Shown piece after piece: positions 52,792 through 61,255 of a DNA stretch of 64,000 nt (position 1 is its first letter; each line of letters opens with the position of its first letter). This DNA comes from Tessaracoccus sp. MC1679 (lineage in GTDB: Bacteria > Actinomycetota > Actinomycetes > Propionibacteriales > Propionibacteriaceae): positions 306,010-370,009 of the forward strand of contig NZ_JACJGB010000005.1 in NCBI RefSeq assembly GCF_014164775.1. Reading direction: 5' to 3'. The position numbers and the translations under genes were made by a program. The notes beneath the pieces were generated by a model. The model was given only the letters and a program-made list of their open reading frames with translations, was not told where the DNA came from and ran no database searches.

Positions 52792-53225
52792 TCGGTGAGG
52801 CTCGCAGGGGTGCGCAGCGGGGGTTGGCCCTCTCTGTTGAGGCGGTGGTGATCCTGCCGGTGCTGGTGCTGTTCATCGGCCTCCTCATCACCCTGGCACG
52901 GGTGGCCATCGCGGATCAGGCCGTCGGCTCGGCTGCGGCCGCGGCGGCGCGGGCAGCGTCCCTGGAGCGGGTCACGTCGAGCGCCCGGGCGGCGGCGCTG
53001 GACTCGGCCCGCGCGTCGCTGGCGCAGCGCAACATCGTCTGCCGCGACACCCGGGTCACCGTCGACGCCGACGGGGTGGGTCGGAGCGTGGGGGAGCGCG
53101 CCACGGTCAGCGCCGAGGTCCGCTGCCTCATCGAGATGAGAGACGTCAGCCTCCCGTTCATGCCGGGTGAGGTGGCGGTCTCCGCCACCCGCACCTCCCC
53201 GGTGGACCCCCTGCGCGGGAAGTAG
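52788..53225 (+). CDS. TadE-like pilus assembly protein
   Basis: 145-aa protein starting with RGLALSVEAVVILPVLVLFIG, a TadE-type membrane segment with the conserved Glu, followed by an Ala-rich helical part and a domain with two cysteines (NIVCRDTR, VRCLIEM) that may form a disulfide. ATG at 52788 overlaps the preceding stop. Probably secreted with the partner upstream. Confidence 0.75.
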   Translation: MIGEARRGAQRGLALSVEAVVILPVLVLFIGLLITLARVAIADQAVGSAAAAAARAASLERVTSSARAAALDSARASLAQRNIVCRDTRVTVDADGVGRSVGERATVSAEVRCLIEMRDVSLPFMPGEVAVSATRTSPVDPLRGK

Positions 53226-53235
53226 AGTGACTGAC

Positions 53236-54129
53236 ATGACCACAACGAAGCAGCGCCGTATCGGCCAGTTCTCAGTCTCCCCGGTGGGCCTCGGAGCCAT
53301 GCCATTCTCCATGAGCGACAAGCCGGAGAAGCCCTCCGAGGAGCAGGCGATTGCCACGGTCCACGCCGCCCTGGACTCCGGTGTCACCCTCATCGATACC
53401 GCGGACATCTACGCGCCGAGTTGGGATGCACTGGGCCACAACGAGCGGATCGTCGCCCACGCGCTGCGCAGCTACGACGGCGATGTGAGCAACGTCGTGG
53501 TGGCCACGAAGGCCGGCATCACGCGCGGCGTGGGGGAGACCTGGGGCCGTAACTCGGCGCCGGACTATCTTCGCAGCCGGCTGGAGTCCGCTCTGGCGAC
53601 GCTGGGGGTGGACAAGCTGGACCTGTTCTATCTGCACCGCCCGGACCGCACTCGCGTCTATGGGAGCGTGATGGAGACCCTCGCCGCGTTCAAGGCGGAG
53701 GGCTTGATCGCGGAGATCGGCATCTCGAACGCCAACGTCGAGGAGATCCAGATCGCCGTCGACGTCCTGGGCGCAGGCGAGCTCGCCGCCGTCCAGAACG
53801 AGTTCTCCCCCCGGTTCAATGACACCAGCAAGTCCGAGCTCGACTTCTGCGCCCGTCACGGCATCGCATTCCTGCCCTGGTCACCCTTGGGCGGCACCGG
53901 CGGCGGGGCAGCCGCGGTCGGTTCCCGATTCCCCGTCCTGGCGGAGATCGCGGCTGCCCACGGGGTGTCTCCTCAGCGGGTGACCCTGGCGTGGGAGCTT
54001 GCCTTGGGGGACCATGTCATCGTGATCCCGGGCGCCTCGCGGCCGGAATCCATCATCGACTCCGCCGGCGCCATGGACCTGGATCTCACCGGCGATGAGG
54101 TGAATGCCATCTCCGCCGCCGTGCTCTGA
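53236..54129 (+). CDS. Aldo/keto reductase
   Basis: 297-aa NADPH-dependent AKR. Catalytic residues: LIDTADIYAP (Asp, Tyr), ATKAGITR (Lys), FYLHRPD (His). C-terminal HVIVIPGASRPESI binds the cofactor. ATG at 53236 lies 10 nt after the TadE-like gene. Not closely alike to the AKR at 30798. Substrate unknown. Confidence 0.88.
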   Translation: MTTTKQRRIGQFSVSPVGLGAMPFSMSDKPEKPSEEQAIATVHAALDSGVTLIDTADIYAPSWDALGHNERIVAHALRSYDGDVSNVVVATKAGITRGVGETWGRNSAPDYLRSRLESALATLGVDKLDLFYLHRPDRTRVYGSVMETLAAFKAEGLIAEIGISNANVEEIQIAVDVLGAGELAAVQNEFSPRFNDTSKSELDFCARHGIAFLPWSPLGGTGGGAAAVGSRFPVLAEIAAAHGVSPQRVTLAWELALGDHVIVIPGASRPESIIDSAGAMDLDLTGDEVNAISAAVL

Positions 54130-54149
54130 GGTTTCGGTAGCCTGGGCCC

Positions 54150-54770
54150 ATGGCCCAGTACTTCGACGTCCATCCAGACAACCCGCAACCCAGGGCACTG
54201 GCGCAGATCGCCAGGATCCTGGAGGGCGGGGGCCTCATCGCCTACCCGACGGACTCCTGCTTCGCTCTGGGGTGCGCGCTCGGCAACGCGCAGGGGATCG
54301 AGCGGATCAGACGGATCAGGCAGCTCGACGACAAGCACCACTTCACCCTGGTGGTCGACGAGTTCGCCAAGCTCGGCGCCTACGTCGAGATGGACAACTG
54401 GGCTTTCCGCGCCGTCAAGGCAGCCACGCCCGGGCCTTACACGTTCATCCTCAAGGCGTCCCGCGAGGTGCCGAAGATGATGCAGCACCCGAAGAAGCGC
54501 ACCGTCGGTGTGCGCATCCCGGATCACCGCACCACCCTGGCCCTGCTCAAGACAGTGGGTGCGCCACTCCTGTCGTCGACGCTGCTGCTGCCTGGCCACG
54601 ACGAGTCACTCACCGACGGCTGGGGCATCAAGGAACTGCTCGACCATCAGATTGATGCGGTGCTGGACTCCGGTGATTGTGGTGTCGAGCCCACAACCGT
54701 GGTGGATCTGAGCGGCGACGAGCCGGTGGTCGACCGCGTGGGTGCCGGGGACCCGTCGCCGTTCGAGTGA
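54150..54770 (+). CDS. YciO/YrdC/Sua5-family protein
   Basis: 206-aa protein of the Sua5/YciO/YrdC family (threonylcarbamoyl-AMP synthesis). Core: GGLIAYPTDSCFALGC, RIRQLDDKHHFTLVV, PGPYTFILKASREVPK and RTVGVRIPDH. The pattern, especially TFILKA, is closest to the YciO branch, whose biochemical role differs from that of TsaC and is less certain. Lies 20 nt after the AKR gene. Confidence 0.85.
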   Translation: MAQYFDVHPDNPQPRALAQIARILEGGGLIAYPTDSCFALGCALGNAQGIERIRRIRQLDDKHHFTLVVDEFAKLGAYVEMDNWAFRAVKAATPGPYTFILKASREVPKMMQHPKKRTVGVRIPDHRTTLALLKTVGAPLLSSTLLLPGHDESLTDGWGIKELLDHQIDAVLDSGDCGVEPTTVVDLSGDEPVVDRVGAGDPSPFE

Positions 54771-54829
54771 GCTGCAGCTTTGTGAGGCGGAGCGCCTCCT
54801 GACGATGGGCCCAATGCGGTCAGACGCAG

Positions 54830-54860
54830 GTGTGCCCCGGGCGGAGGGCCCAGGGCACAC
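54830..54860. terminator. Hairpin between convergent genes
   Basis: GTGTGCCC (54830-54837) pairs with GGGCACAC (54853-54860). A second small hairpin GAGGCG-GAG-CGCCTC lies at 54784-54798. They sit between the converging YciO-like and DUF937 genes and probably terminate both. Confidence 0.55.
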
Positions 54861-54876
54861 GAGGTCTACCCGCGTT

Positions 54877-55581
54877 TCAGCGACGGCCTCCGCCGAGCAG
54901 ACCACCCAGGATGTCGCCGAGGATCCCGCCGCCGAGTCCGCCGGGCACCGTCGGCTGCTGTTGAGCCTGGGTCTGCGTGGGCCGTGACTCGGGCTCCGGC
55001 ATCCGGAGGGTGCCATCGTCCGGTCCTGCTGTAGGCACCCGGAACTGCGGCTGGGCGCTCGGCTCCGCCCGCGGCGCCTGCGCCTGAGGTGCCGCCGCAC
55101 CACCACCGAGGATCTGGCCCAGGATGTCGCCCAGCCCACCGCCACCGGTCGGCGATTGCTGCTGCGGTTGGCCCTGGGCCTCGTCACGGCCCATCAGCTT
55201 TCCTGCCAGCCACGACATCACGATGGGGGCGAGGATGGGCAGGAGCTTCTGAATCAACGCGTTGCCGCCGCCGAGGCCGCCCAGCTGGTTGACGACCTGC
55301 TCCTCGTTGTCGCCGAAGACGTGGTGGGCAATCTTGGCGCCGTCCGCCTCGTCCACATCGTCGAGGTTGATGCCCCCCTGGACGAGCTGAGGGCTGTGCT
55401 GCCCGATCGCGGAGGCCAACGACGCCTCGCCGTCAGGATCCCGCGTGTTGGCGCCCATGCCCATCAGAAGTGCGGGGAGTGCGTTACGCGTTGCGGCCTC
55501 CACCTCTTGCGGGCTCGCCCCGACACGCTGAGCCAGTTGATCGATCGGGAGGGTGGACAGCAGTTCGTCGAAATCGAACAT
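54877..55581 (-). CDS. DUF937 domain protein
   Basis: 234-aa protein. Residues about 1-130 form the DUF937 domain (FDELLSTLPIDQLAQRVGAS, HHVFGDNEEQVVNQL), followed by a Gly/Gln/Pro-rich low-complexity tail in which GGLGDILGQILGGG and GGILGDILGGLLGGG are repeats. AAGGAG precedes the ATG at 55581. Function unknown. Confidence 0.85.
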   Translation of the reverse strand: MFDFDELLSTLPIDQLAQRVGASPQEVEAATRNALPALLMGMGANTRDPDGEASLASAIGQHSPQLVQGGINLDDVDEADGAKIAHHVFGDNEEQVVNQLGGLGGGNALIQKLLPILAPIVMSWLAGKLMGRDEAQGQPQQQSPTGGGGLGDILGQILGGGAAAPQAQAPRAEPSAQPQFRVPTAGPDDGTLRMPEPESRPTQTQAQQQPTVPGGLGGGILGDILGGLLGGGRR

Positions 55582-55700
55582 CAACAACTCCTTGTCAGAG
55601 ATTCAGCGCGCGAGGTGCGCCTCATCCAAAGCTAGGCGACGGCGGCGGTCGCTGTGACCGATTCGCTTACACCCGTGGTCGCGGCCGGGCGTAGCGACGA

Positions 55701-56450
55701 TCAGGCAGTGTCCCGGGTCAGTCGGTGGGCCCTGAACAGGCAGGCGAAGTCGGTGCCCATCGCCCGGCCCTGGGCGGCCAGCATCTCCGGAATGAAGTCC
55801 GCCGGGGCCGGGTGGTCCGGGATGTCGGCCAGGTAGGCGCCGTGGGCTTCGAGGGAACGCACGCCCGCGTCGACATCGGCGCGGGTCAGGACGGCGCCGT
55901 GCGTGGGGGAGTTGTCGGCGGAGACGAGCAGCCACGTGGTGGCCCACTTCGCCAACCCTTCATCCGCGGCGAGTTCGGGGTGGACCCACGTGTTGTCGGC
56001 GTCACGGACCGCGTCCAGGGTGACAAGGCCCGCCACGCGGTGGTCTGCCTGGTTGAGTCCCCATCCCACCTCCACGTCCCAGGAGCCCGTCACCACAACG
56101 TCGGGCTTGAATCTGCGAATCGCGCGGGCCACGTCGCGGCGGAGATCGAGCGAGTAGACAAGCATGCCGTCCGGATGGTCGAGGATCTGGAGGTCGGTGA
56201 CGCCCACTTCGTCGCAGGCCGCGCGCTGCTCGAGCGCGCGCAGTGGACCCACCTCGGCCGGCGGGCGCTGCATGCCCGCCTCACCGGAGGTGAGGAGAAG
56301 GTAGGCCACCTCCGCGCCTTGGGCTACCCAGTGATGCACGCACGCGGACAGTCCGTATTCCACGTCGTCGGGGTGGGCCACGACGCACAGGATGCGCCGG
56401 AACCCGGCATCCGGCAGCGGCTCCAGGACGGGGCGGTCGGGCCCGCTCAT
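55701..56450 (-). CDS. PIG-L/LmbE-family deacetylase
   Basis: 249-aa zinc-dependent deacetylase. Motif AHPDDVEYG gives the zinc ligands and general base; the third His is in NQADHRVAG. Family members deacetylate GlcNAc-inositol (MshB) or act on mycothiol conjugates (Mca); this one cannot be assigned further. Start overlaps the preceding DUF1801 gene by 4 nt. Confidence 0.88.
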   Translation of the reverse strand: MSGPDRPVLEPLPDAGFRRILCVVAHPDDVEYGLSACVHHWVAQGAEVAYLLLTSGEAGMQRPPAEVGPLRALEQRAACDEVGVTDLQILDHPDGMLVYSLDLRRDVARAIRRFKPDVVVTGSWDVEVGWGLNQADHRVAGLVTLDAVRDADNTWVHPELAADEGLAKWATTWLLVSADNSPTHGAVLTRADVDAGVRSLEAHGAYLADIPDHPAPADFIPEMLAAQGRAMGTDFACLFRAHRLTRDTA

Positions 56451-57226
56451 GAGCGGGCCTTGTTTCCTTCGGGCGCGGGGCCGGCCAGCGAGGCCACTAG
56501 GCGCAGGATGAGGTCACGGGGGAGCGGCTCAGTGAGCGGGAACCAGAGGGTCCCTTTCCCGCGTACGTAGGATGCGAGCTCAGAAGCCAGCTCCGGGTCC
56601 GCAGGGACCGGATAGACGGCCACGTGATCCTTCCACCCGGATACGAAAACCTGTGCCCGGCCTTTCCCTTGCTTGTAGCCGATGATGCCGTAGCTGAACA
56701 CCTCGTCGGCATGGGGGAGCGCTCCCTTCACCAACTCCCTCAGCTCGTCGAACATGGGCCGGGCATCTGCCGGGACGGCAGCCACGTACTGGTCCACGGT
56801 GGTCACCTTCTCCGCCGGTGATTCGCCCAGGGCGTAGGAGGCCTCAAGCATCTGCCGCAGGACGGCGAGGTCGACGTCGGCGAGTTTGGTGAGATAGAGG
56901 CACGATACGCCGGTCTTGTGCTTGCCAAGCTTCGCCAGGTGTTCGCTGTAGTAGCGGTCGAAGCCCTCGTTGAAGTAGACGGTGAGCGTCGCCTTGCGGG
57001 GGCTGAAGCCCAGCCTGGGCATGTCGCCCTCCCTGCCCGTGTCATAACGGTAGTGCTGCGACCCGAAGCCGATGATGCTCGGGCCCCACATCGTCGGCTT
57101 GTCACCGGTGATGTCCTGCATCATCGACATGAGCTCGTGGGCTTCGTTGCGCCGTCGCTCTGTGACGGTCTCCAGGAAGTCCTCGACGGGCACTGGGGTG
57201 GGGCGGGTGACGGCTTCTGCTGGCAT
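56447..57226 (-). CDS. Tandem DUF1801/YdhG-like protein
   Basis: 259-aa protein made of two related domains. Residues about 10-125 read like a DUF1801 domain (PTMWGPSIIGFGSQHYRYD, LGFSPRKATLTVYF); residues about 135-250 are a YdhG/Fra-like domain (EVFSYGIIGYKQGK, HVAVYPVP). Single-domain forms are common; the fusion is less so. Role unknown; coupled to the PIG-L gene. Confidence 0.8.
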   Translation of the reverse strand: MPAEAVTRPTPVPVEDFLETVTERRRNEAHELMSMMQDITGDKPTMWGPSIIGFGSQHYRYDTGREGDMPRLGFSPRKATLTVYFNEGFDRYYSEHLAKLGKHKTGVSCLYLTKLADVDLAVLRQMLEASYALGESPAEKVTTVDQYVAAVPADARPMFDELRELVKGALPHADEVFSYGIIGYKQGKGRAQVFVSGWKDHVAVYPVPADPELASELASYVRGKGTLWFPLTEPLPRDLILRLVASLAGPAPEGNKARS

Positions 57227-57351
57227 CCGTCAACTGTCGGCGCATGCACCAGTGGTGTCAAGGGGTGTGCGAGGGGGCGCGATCACGGCAAAGTGACATA
57301 ATGCAGCTTATCGGTCAATTTCGTGGAGGCTCAACAGGCGCCGGAAACAGA

Positions 57352-57382
57352 TCAGCTCCCCGATCATGGATCGAGGAGCTGA
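57352..57382 (-). terminator. Terminator of the tRNA operon
   Basis: TCAGCTCCCCGATC (57352-57365) and GATCGAGGAGCTGA (57369-57382) form a 14-bp stem with one mismatch and a 3-nt loop, 8 nt beyond the CCA of tRNA-Val on the reverse strand, followed on that strand by a T-rich TCTGTTT. Confidence 0.75.
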
Positions 57383-57389
57383 ATCAGTC

Positions 57390-57464
57390 TGGTGGGCGAT
57401 GGCGGTTTCGAACCGCCGACCTCTTCCGTGTCAGGGAAGCGCGCTACCACTGCGCCAACCGCCC
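57390..57464 (-). tRNA. tRNA-Val (GAC)
   Basis: Cloverleaf on the reverse strand: acceptor GGGCGGT/ATCGCCC, anticodon loop CTGACAC giving GAC, T-arm GGTTCGAAACC. The CCA end is encoded (57390-57392), unlike in the two tRNAs upstream. Last gene of the Gly-Cys-Val operon. Confidence 0.95.
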
Positions 57465-57465
57465 G

Positions 57466-57536
57466 AGGTGGAGACGGGATTTGAACCCGTGTACACGGAT
57501 TTGCAGTCCGTTGCCTCGCCTCTCGGCCACTCCACC
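57466..57536 (-). tRNA. tRNA-Cys (GCA)
   Basis: Acceptor GGTGGAG/CTCCACC with U73 discriminator, anticodon loop CTGCAAA giving GCA, T-arm GGGTTCAAATCCC. 71 nt without CCA, which is not encoded. Separated by 1 nt from tRNA-Val. Confidence 0.95.
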
Positions 57537-57586
57537 TGGTGGAGCTATTACCCTCCCCAAACGGGTTGGGAGAGACTACATCTCCG

Positions 57587-57659
57587 AGCGGACGACGAGA
57601 TTCGAACTCGCGACCCTCACCTTGGCAAGGTGATGCTCTACCAACTGAGCCACGTCCGC
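57587..57659 (-). tRNA. tRNA-Gly (GCC)
   Basis: Acceptor GCGGACG/CGTCCGC, D-arm GGCTCAGTTGGTAGAGC, anticodon loop TTGCCAA giving GCC, T-arm GAGTTCGAATCTC. 73 nt, CCA not encoded. First gene of the operon, about 50 nt after its promoter. Confidence 0.95.
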
Positions 57660-57711
57660 ATGCGCTGTGTGCATTTGCCCTTGTGGGACAGCAGCAGCTG
57701 GCGCGAAGAAA

Positions 57712-57740
57712 ACATTAGCGCACCCCCGGGGAGGACACAA
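57712..57740 (-). promoter_or_regulatory. Promoter of the tRNA operon
   Basis: On the reverse strand TTGTGT (57740-57735), a 17-nt spacer and TAATGT (57717-57712) form a good housekeeping promoter about 50 nt before tRNA-Gly. The rest of the interval to 57934 shows no gene. Confidence 0.65.
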
Positions 57741-57934
57741 ATCAGCGACACCCTTCGTTCAGCCACACCTGCAACGAAGAGTCTCACGCCCACGCCTACA
57801 CGGAGGGCCTCAGACCGTACCCGAGCTCTTAGAGTCGCCAGGGCTGCTCCCCCGTGCTCTGCCCCGGATCTTCCGGAGTCCCAAACCGGATAGGCCTTTC
57901 GCCAAGCTCGTCCCGTGACACATCTCAGTTGCCG

Positions 57935-57972
57935 TTACTACATCGGATTATCCAGAGAATCCGATGTAATAA
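57935..57972. other. Lox-like inverted repeat beside a Cre-like recombinase
   Basis: TTACTACATCGGATT (57935-57949) and AATCCGATGTAATAA (57958-57972) are inverted with one mismatch around an 8-nt spacer (ATCCAGAG). This 15-8-15 layout is that of tyrosine-recombinase core sites such as loxP (13-8-13). A Cre-like recombinase gene starts 340 bp away. It could instead be an operator for the gene at 57990. No second copy was noticed in the window by eye. Confidence 0.6.
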
Positions 57973-57989
57973 CCGGGTAGGCTCCCGGC

Positions 57990-58319
57990 ATGGCCACACG
58001 ACGCCGACAACTCGTCACCCGCGACGACCTGCCGCTGCCCCCGTACGAGTGGAGCCACGACCGCTCCGGCCCGAAGTCGGCGTGGGGTGTGAACCTGCCG
58101 ATCTCTGAGCGCAACGATCTGCAGCTGATGGCCCAGCGCGGCACCGCCGGCCGCTGGACCTGGACGGTCACCATCTACCGCACCGGCAGCACCGACCAGG
58201 TGACCCGCATCGCCCGAGGCGTCCAGCCCACCCTGACGGCAGCCAAGCCGGCCGCCGAGGCCGCCGCCGGCACCTGGCTCGCCGACCAACTTGAGCTACC
58301 CGACGAGTCCCATGCCTGA
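57990..58319 (+). CDS. Small hypothetical protein upstream of recombinase
   Basis: 109-aa basic protein, no recognised domain; contains WGVNLPISERNDLQLMAQRG and an Ala-rich C-terminal helix. Tightly linked to the recombinase gene, whose likely ATG overlaps its last codons. No ribosome site precedes the ATG, but TAGGCT lies 7 nt upstream, so a leaderless transcript is possible. May be a recombination accessory factor; that is only inference from position. Confidence 0.65.
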   Translation: MATRRRQLVTRDDLPLPPYEWSHDRSGPKSAWGVNLPISERNDLQLMAQRGTAGRWTWTVTIYRTGSTDQVTRIARGVQPTLTAAKPAAEAAAGTWLADQLELPDESHA

Positions 58320-59349
58320 CAGCCAGCCAGGGGCCACGGCGGCTGGTGGTCTGGTCGCTGCTGATCATCAGGCGGGGATGTTGCTGCCGGAGGATCTGTC
58401 GTTGGATGCGGCCGAGGCTGCGTTCGCCTCGGCCTCCCGGGCTTCGTCGACGCTGCGCGGGTACCGCTCCGACTGGGCCGAGTTCGTCACCTGGTGCCGC
58501 GACAACCATCACATCGCGCTGCCCGCCACCGACATCGCGATCTCCCGCTACATCTCGGCGCTGGCAACCGCCGGGGCGAAGGTCGGTACGATCAGCCGGC
58601 GTCTGTCGACGATCCGGTTCGCCCACAAGGTCCGTAACCATCCCGACCCCACCCAAACCGCACGCGTGATCGCCGTCTGGGAAGGGATCCGCCGACAGCT
58701 CGGCGCTCCCCCGGACCAGGCCCGCCCCCTCATGCCCCCACTCCTCCTCGACGTCGTCGATGCCTGCCCCGAAATGACGAAATGGAAGACCCGCGACGAT
58801 GAGCCCTCGCTCAGCGGGATCCGGGACCGGGTACTCCTGCTGGTCGGGTTCGTGTCCGCGCTGCGCGCCTCCGAACTCGCCGCTCTCGAGGTCGATCAGA
58901 TCAAACCGCACGAGCGGGGCCTGGTGATCGAGCTCACCCACTCCAAAACCAACCAGACGGGAGACCTTGAGCTCGTGGTCCTGCCCTGGGGCGCCCGCCA
59001 GGACTACTGCCCCGTCACCGCGCTGCGCCACTGGCTCACCGTCGCCGGCATCACTGAAAGCCTGGTGTTCCGGCCCGTCTCCAAAGGCAACCGCGTCAGC
59101 AGCCGTGGCCTCACCCCCGACGGACTATCCCGCCTGATCACCCAGGCAGTCACCCGGGCCGGTCTCGACGCCACCGGCTTCTCGGCGCACTCCCTGAGGG
59201 CGGGTTTCGTCACCTACGCCGCTAAACGCGGCGCCACCTCCCTGCAGATCGCCCGCCAGACCCGCCACAAGGACCTCGCCTCCATCGGCATCTACACCCG
59301 CATCGAAGACGCCTGGGAAGAAAACGCAGCCACCCAACTCCCCCTCTGA
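58312..59349 (+). CDS. Cre-like tyrosine recombinase
   Basis: 345-aa site-specific recombinase. An N-terminal SAM-like core-binding domain (about 40-130, GYRSDWAEFVTWCRDN) precedes the catalytic domain with Arg185 (ALRASEL), Lys212 (HSKTNQ), His293 and Arg296 (AHSLRAGF), His319 (TRHKDL) and nucleophile Tyr328 (GIYTR). The N-domain pattern resembles Cre-type recombinases more than XerC/D or phage integrases with arm-binding domains. ATG at 58312 overlaps the small gene; a TTG at 58291 is possible. Confidence 0.88.
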   Translation: MPDSQPGATAAGGLVAADHQAGMLLPEDLSLDAAEAAFASASRASSTLRGYRSDWAEFVTWCRDNHHIALPATDIAISRYISALATAGAKVGTISRRLSTIRFAHKVRNHPDPTQTARVIAVWEGIRRQLGAPPDQARPLMPPLLLDVVDACPEMTKWKTRDDEPSLSGIRDRVLLLVGFVSALRASELAALEVDQIKPHERGLVIELTHSKTNQTGDLELVVLPWGARQDYCPVTALRHWLTVAGITESLVFRPVSKGNRVSSRGLTPDGLSRLITQAVTRAGLDATGFSAHSLRAGFVTYAAKRGATSLQIARQTRHKDLASIGIYTRIEDAWEENAATQLPL

Positions 59350-59485
59350 AGAGGTCGGCCGGCTTGGCCTCGAATCGTCGCCGGGTCCGGCCGGAGGCCC
59401 CCCTGGCCACTCCCCCGCTTCACTCTCATCTGCCGATGAGCGGGCACATTTTCACCTCCCCACGGTTACGAAGCCGAGTGTGAGA

Positions 59486-61255
59486 TCAGGCTGTCTCCTC
59501 GGTCTCCGACTCCTCGAGCCAGGAGAATGCCGAGGAGACCGCTAGCTCGTCGGTGTCGAGGATGCGGAAGGCAGTGCGGATCAGTGAGTAGAACTGGTCG
59601 ACCCATGCAGTTGCGAGCTGTACGTTGCCGCCCAAGCTTAGTGAGAGGCTCGGGATGAGGTGTAGGCCGTGTAGGACGTTGAGGCACGGTTCCATGGCGT
59701 GGGTTTCAATCGACCACCACTCGGAGTGCGCGATGCCGCTGGCTTGTTGATAAGCCTGCCGATAGAAGTCGAGGAGACCTGTCTCCGTGGCCATGCTGCG
59801 GATGGACTTGCCTTGCGCGAATGTGTCGCGGGTGTCGACGATCCTATGATCGATGATGTCGTGGTTGTGACTGAGTCGTTCGAACTCGTCCATGGCTTCT
59901 TGGTATCCGGGCGTGCGTGCTTCGGCCGGCACCTCATCTGCGATGCGGGCGTAGAGCTTCGCCTTGCCTGCGCCGTACTCCTGGAACTCGCGGTAAATGG
60001 ACGGGTCCTGCTCGGCCATCCAGTGCAGGTAGATCTTCGTCTCAACCAGCATGCGCACGATGTGGGCGCCGTGCTCCATGCACCACAGGTCGGGTGCTGT
60101 GAGCACCGCGATGAGATCCCGCCCAGTTCGCGACACCAAGCCTGAGACGACCTCCTGGCGTTCGTTGTCGTACAGGGGGGCGGGCGCCGTCTCCAAGGCT
60201 TCGACGAAGCTGGACAACAGGTCCATAGTGAGTTGCCTTAGTTGGGCACCATCGGCGGGAACCTGCGTTGGGCCAGCGCCGAGGTCATTCTCCACCGCCG
60301 GTCGGTCCTCTCGCGGATCGGCGTTTGCGTCAGGCTCCCCGTCAGGCTCGATGCCAGGATCCGCGTGGAGTTCGGCGTGTGGTGGCGGCGGGGTGCTAGC
60401 CGGAGCGGACTCGGACGCTGGCACGTGAGCGTCGTTCGATGACGCGGCGTCACCTACCGGCGCGGGTGCGGTGTCGTTATCCGATTCCCTCTTGCGAACG
60501 CATCGTGACGTCATCGAGTTGGCTTCCCAGAACACGCGCGCCCACTTGATCGCTTCGTCGAAGTATGTCGGATCCTCGGCCGTCAGCATTCCCTTGTGCG
60601 CTCCCCACTGCGAGCGGACGACCGAGTCGGCCCGGGACCTGGACTCCTCGTCGTCGTGGTAGCGCCTCAACAGGTCGATGGTCTCTCGGTCTGATGAGAA
60701 CGTGCCGGCCTGAATTGTGCTCCAGGTGCGGAAGCCCTTCATCAGCGCCTCGCGGTGGCTGTCGCTGAGCGCTTCGAGCAGCGCGCGGCGCACGAGATCG
60801 ATGTCGGTCTGCTCGGGCTCATGCACCTCGGCGCTCGCGACCAGCCATGGGGCCGGCATGTACGGGTAGGAGGTGAGCGCACTGCGTACGCCATCAGAGA
60901 GCAGATCGTGTTCATCGGCCCGATCCGAGACAACCGTTGCTGCGCTCGGGATCCTCTCGGCTAGACGTGCAAGGTTGGTCATTCGACCATCAAGCCTCTC
61001 AGCGACAAACGTGTTCTCGTCGTGCCCGGTCAGTGCCTCCTGGACCGCCTTCTGCCACGCGATGAAGTTGCGGATGGCTCCGTTGCCTTGCTCGGCCAGC
61101 ACGAGGGCGGGCCACAGCAAGTCGGGCAGATCGTCCTTGAACCAGTCTCCGATGACGAGAACGCCGGTCGCCGCGAGTGGCGGTGTGAAGACTCGGCGCC
61201 GGTGAACGTGACCGGCCAAGGGCCCATCGTGTTGGTTCGGCTGTGGCGTCTGCAT
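59486..61255 (-). CDS. Large hypothetical protein, DUF5677-like C-terminus
   Basis: 589-aa protein not confidently recognised. The N-terminal third is mixed alpha; about residues 260-340 form an Ala/Pro/Asp/Glu-rich linker; the C-terminal half (about 345-560) is helical and resembles DUF5677 proteins (HIVRMLVETKIYLHWMAEQD, then ASGIAHSEWWS with a conserved His). Codon use is less GC-biased than in flanking core genes. No good ribosome site is seen before the ATG. Possibly a defence or stress protein given its neighbours. Confidence 0.65.
   Translation of the reverse strand: MQTPQPNQHDGPLAGHVHRRRVFTPPLAATGVLVIGDWFKDDLPDLLWPALVLAEQGNGAIRNFIAWQKAVQEALTGHDENTFVAERLDGRMTNLARLAERIPSAATVVSDRADEHDLLSDGVRSALTSYPYMPAPWLVASAEVHEPEQTDIDLVRRALLEALSDSHREALMKGFRTWSTIQAGTFSSDRETIDLLRRYHDDEESRSRADSVVRSQWGAHKGMLTAEDPTYFDEAIKWARVFWEANSMTSRCVRKRESDNDTAPAPVGDAASSNDAHVPASESAPASTPPPPHAELHADPGIEPDGEPDANADPREDRPAVENDLGAGPTQVPADGAQLRQLTMDLLSSFVEALETAPAPLYDNERQEVVSGLVSRTGRDLIAVLTAPDLWCMEHGAHIVRMLVETKIYLHWMAEQDPSIYREFQEYGAGKAKLYARIADEVPAEARTPGYQEAMDEFERLSHNHDIIDHRIVDTRDTFAQGKSIRSMATETGLLDFYRQAYQQASGIAHSEWWSIETHAMEPCLNVLHGLHLIPSLSLSLGGNVQLATAWVDQFYSLIRTAFRILDTDELAVSSAFSWLEESETEETA

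Noticed and set aside
57390..57659. tRNA 3' end as attachment site for the recombinase
   Set aside because: The tRNAs point away so their 3' ends are distal to the recombinase, and no duplicated tRNA fragment was seen in the window.
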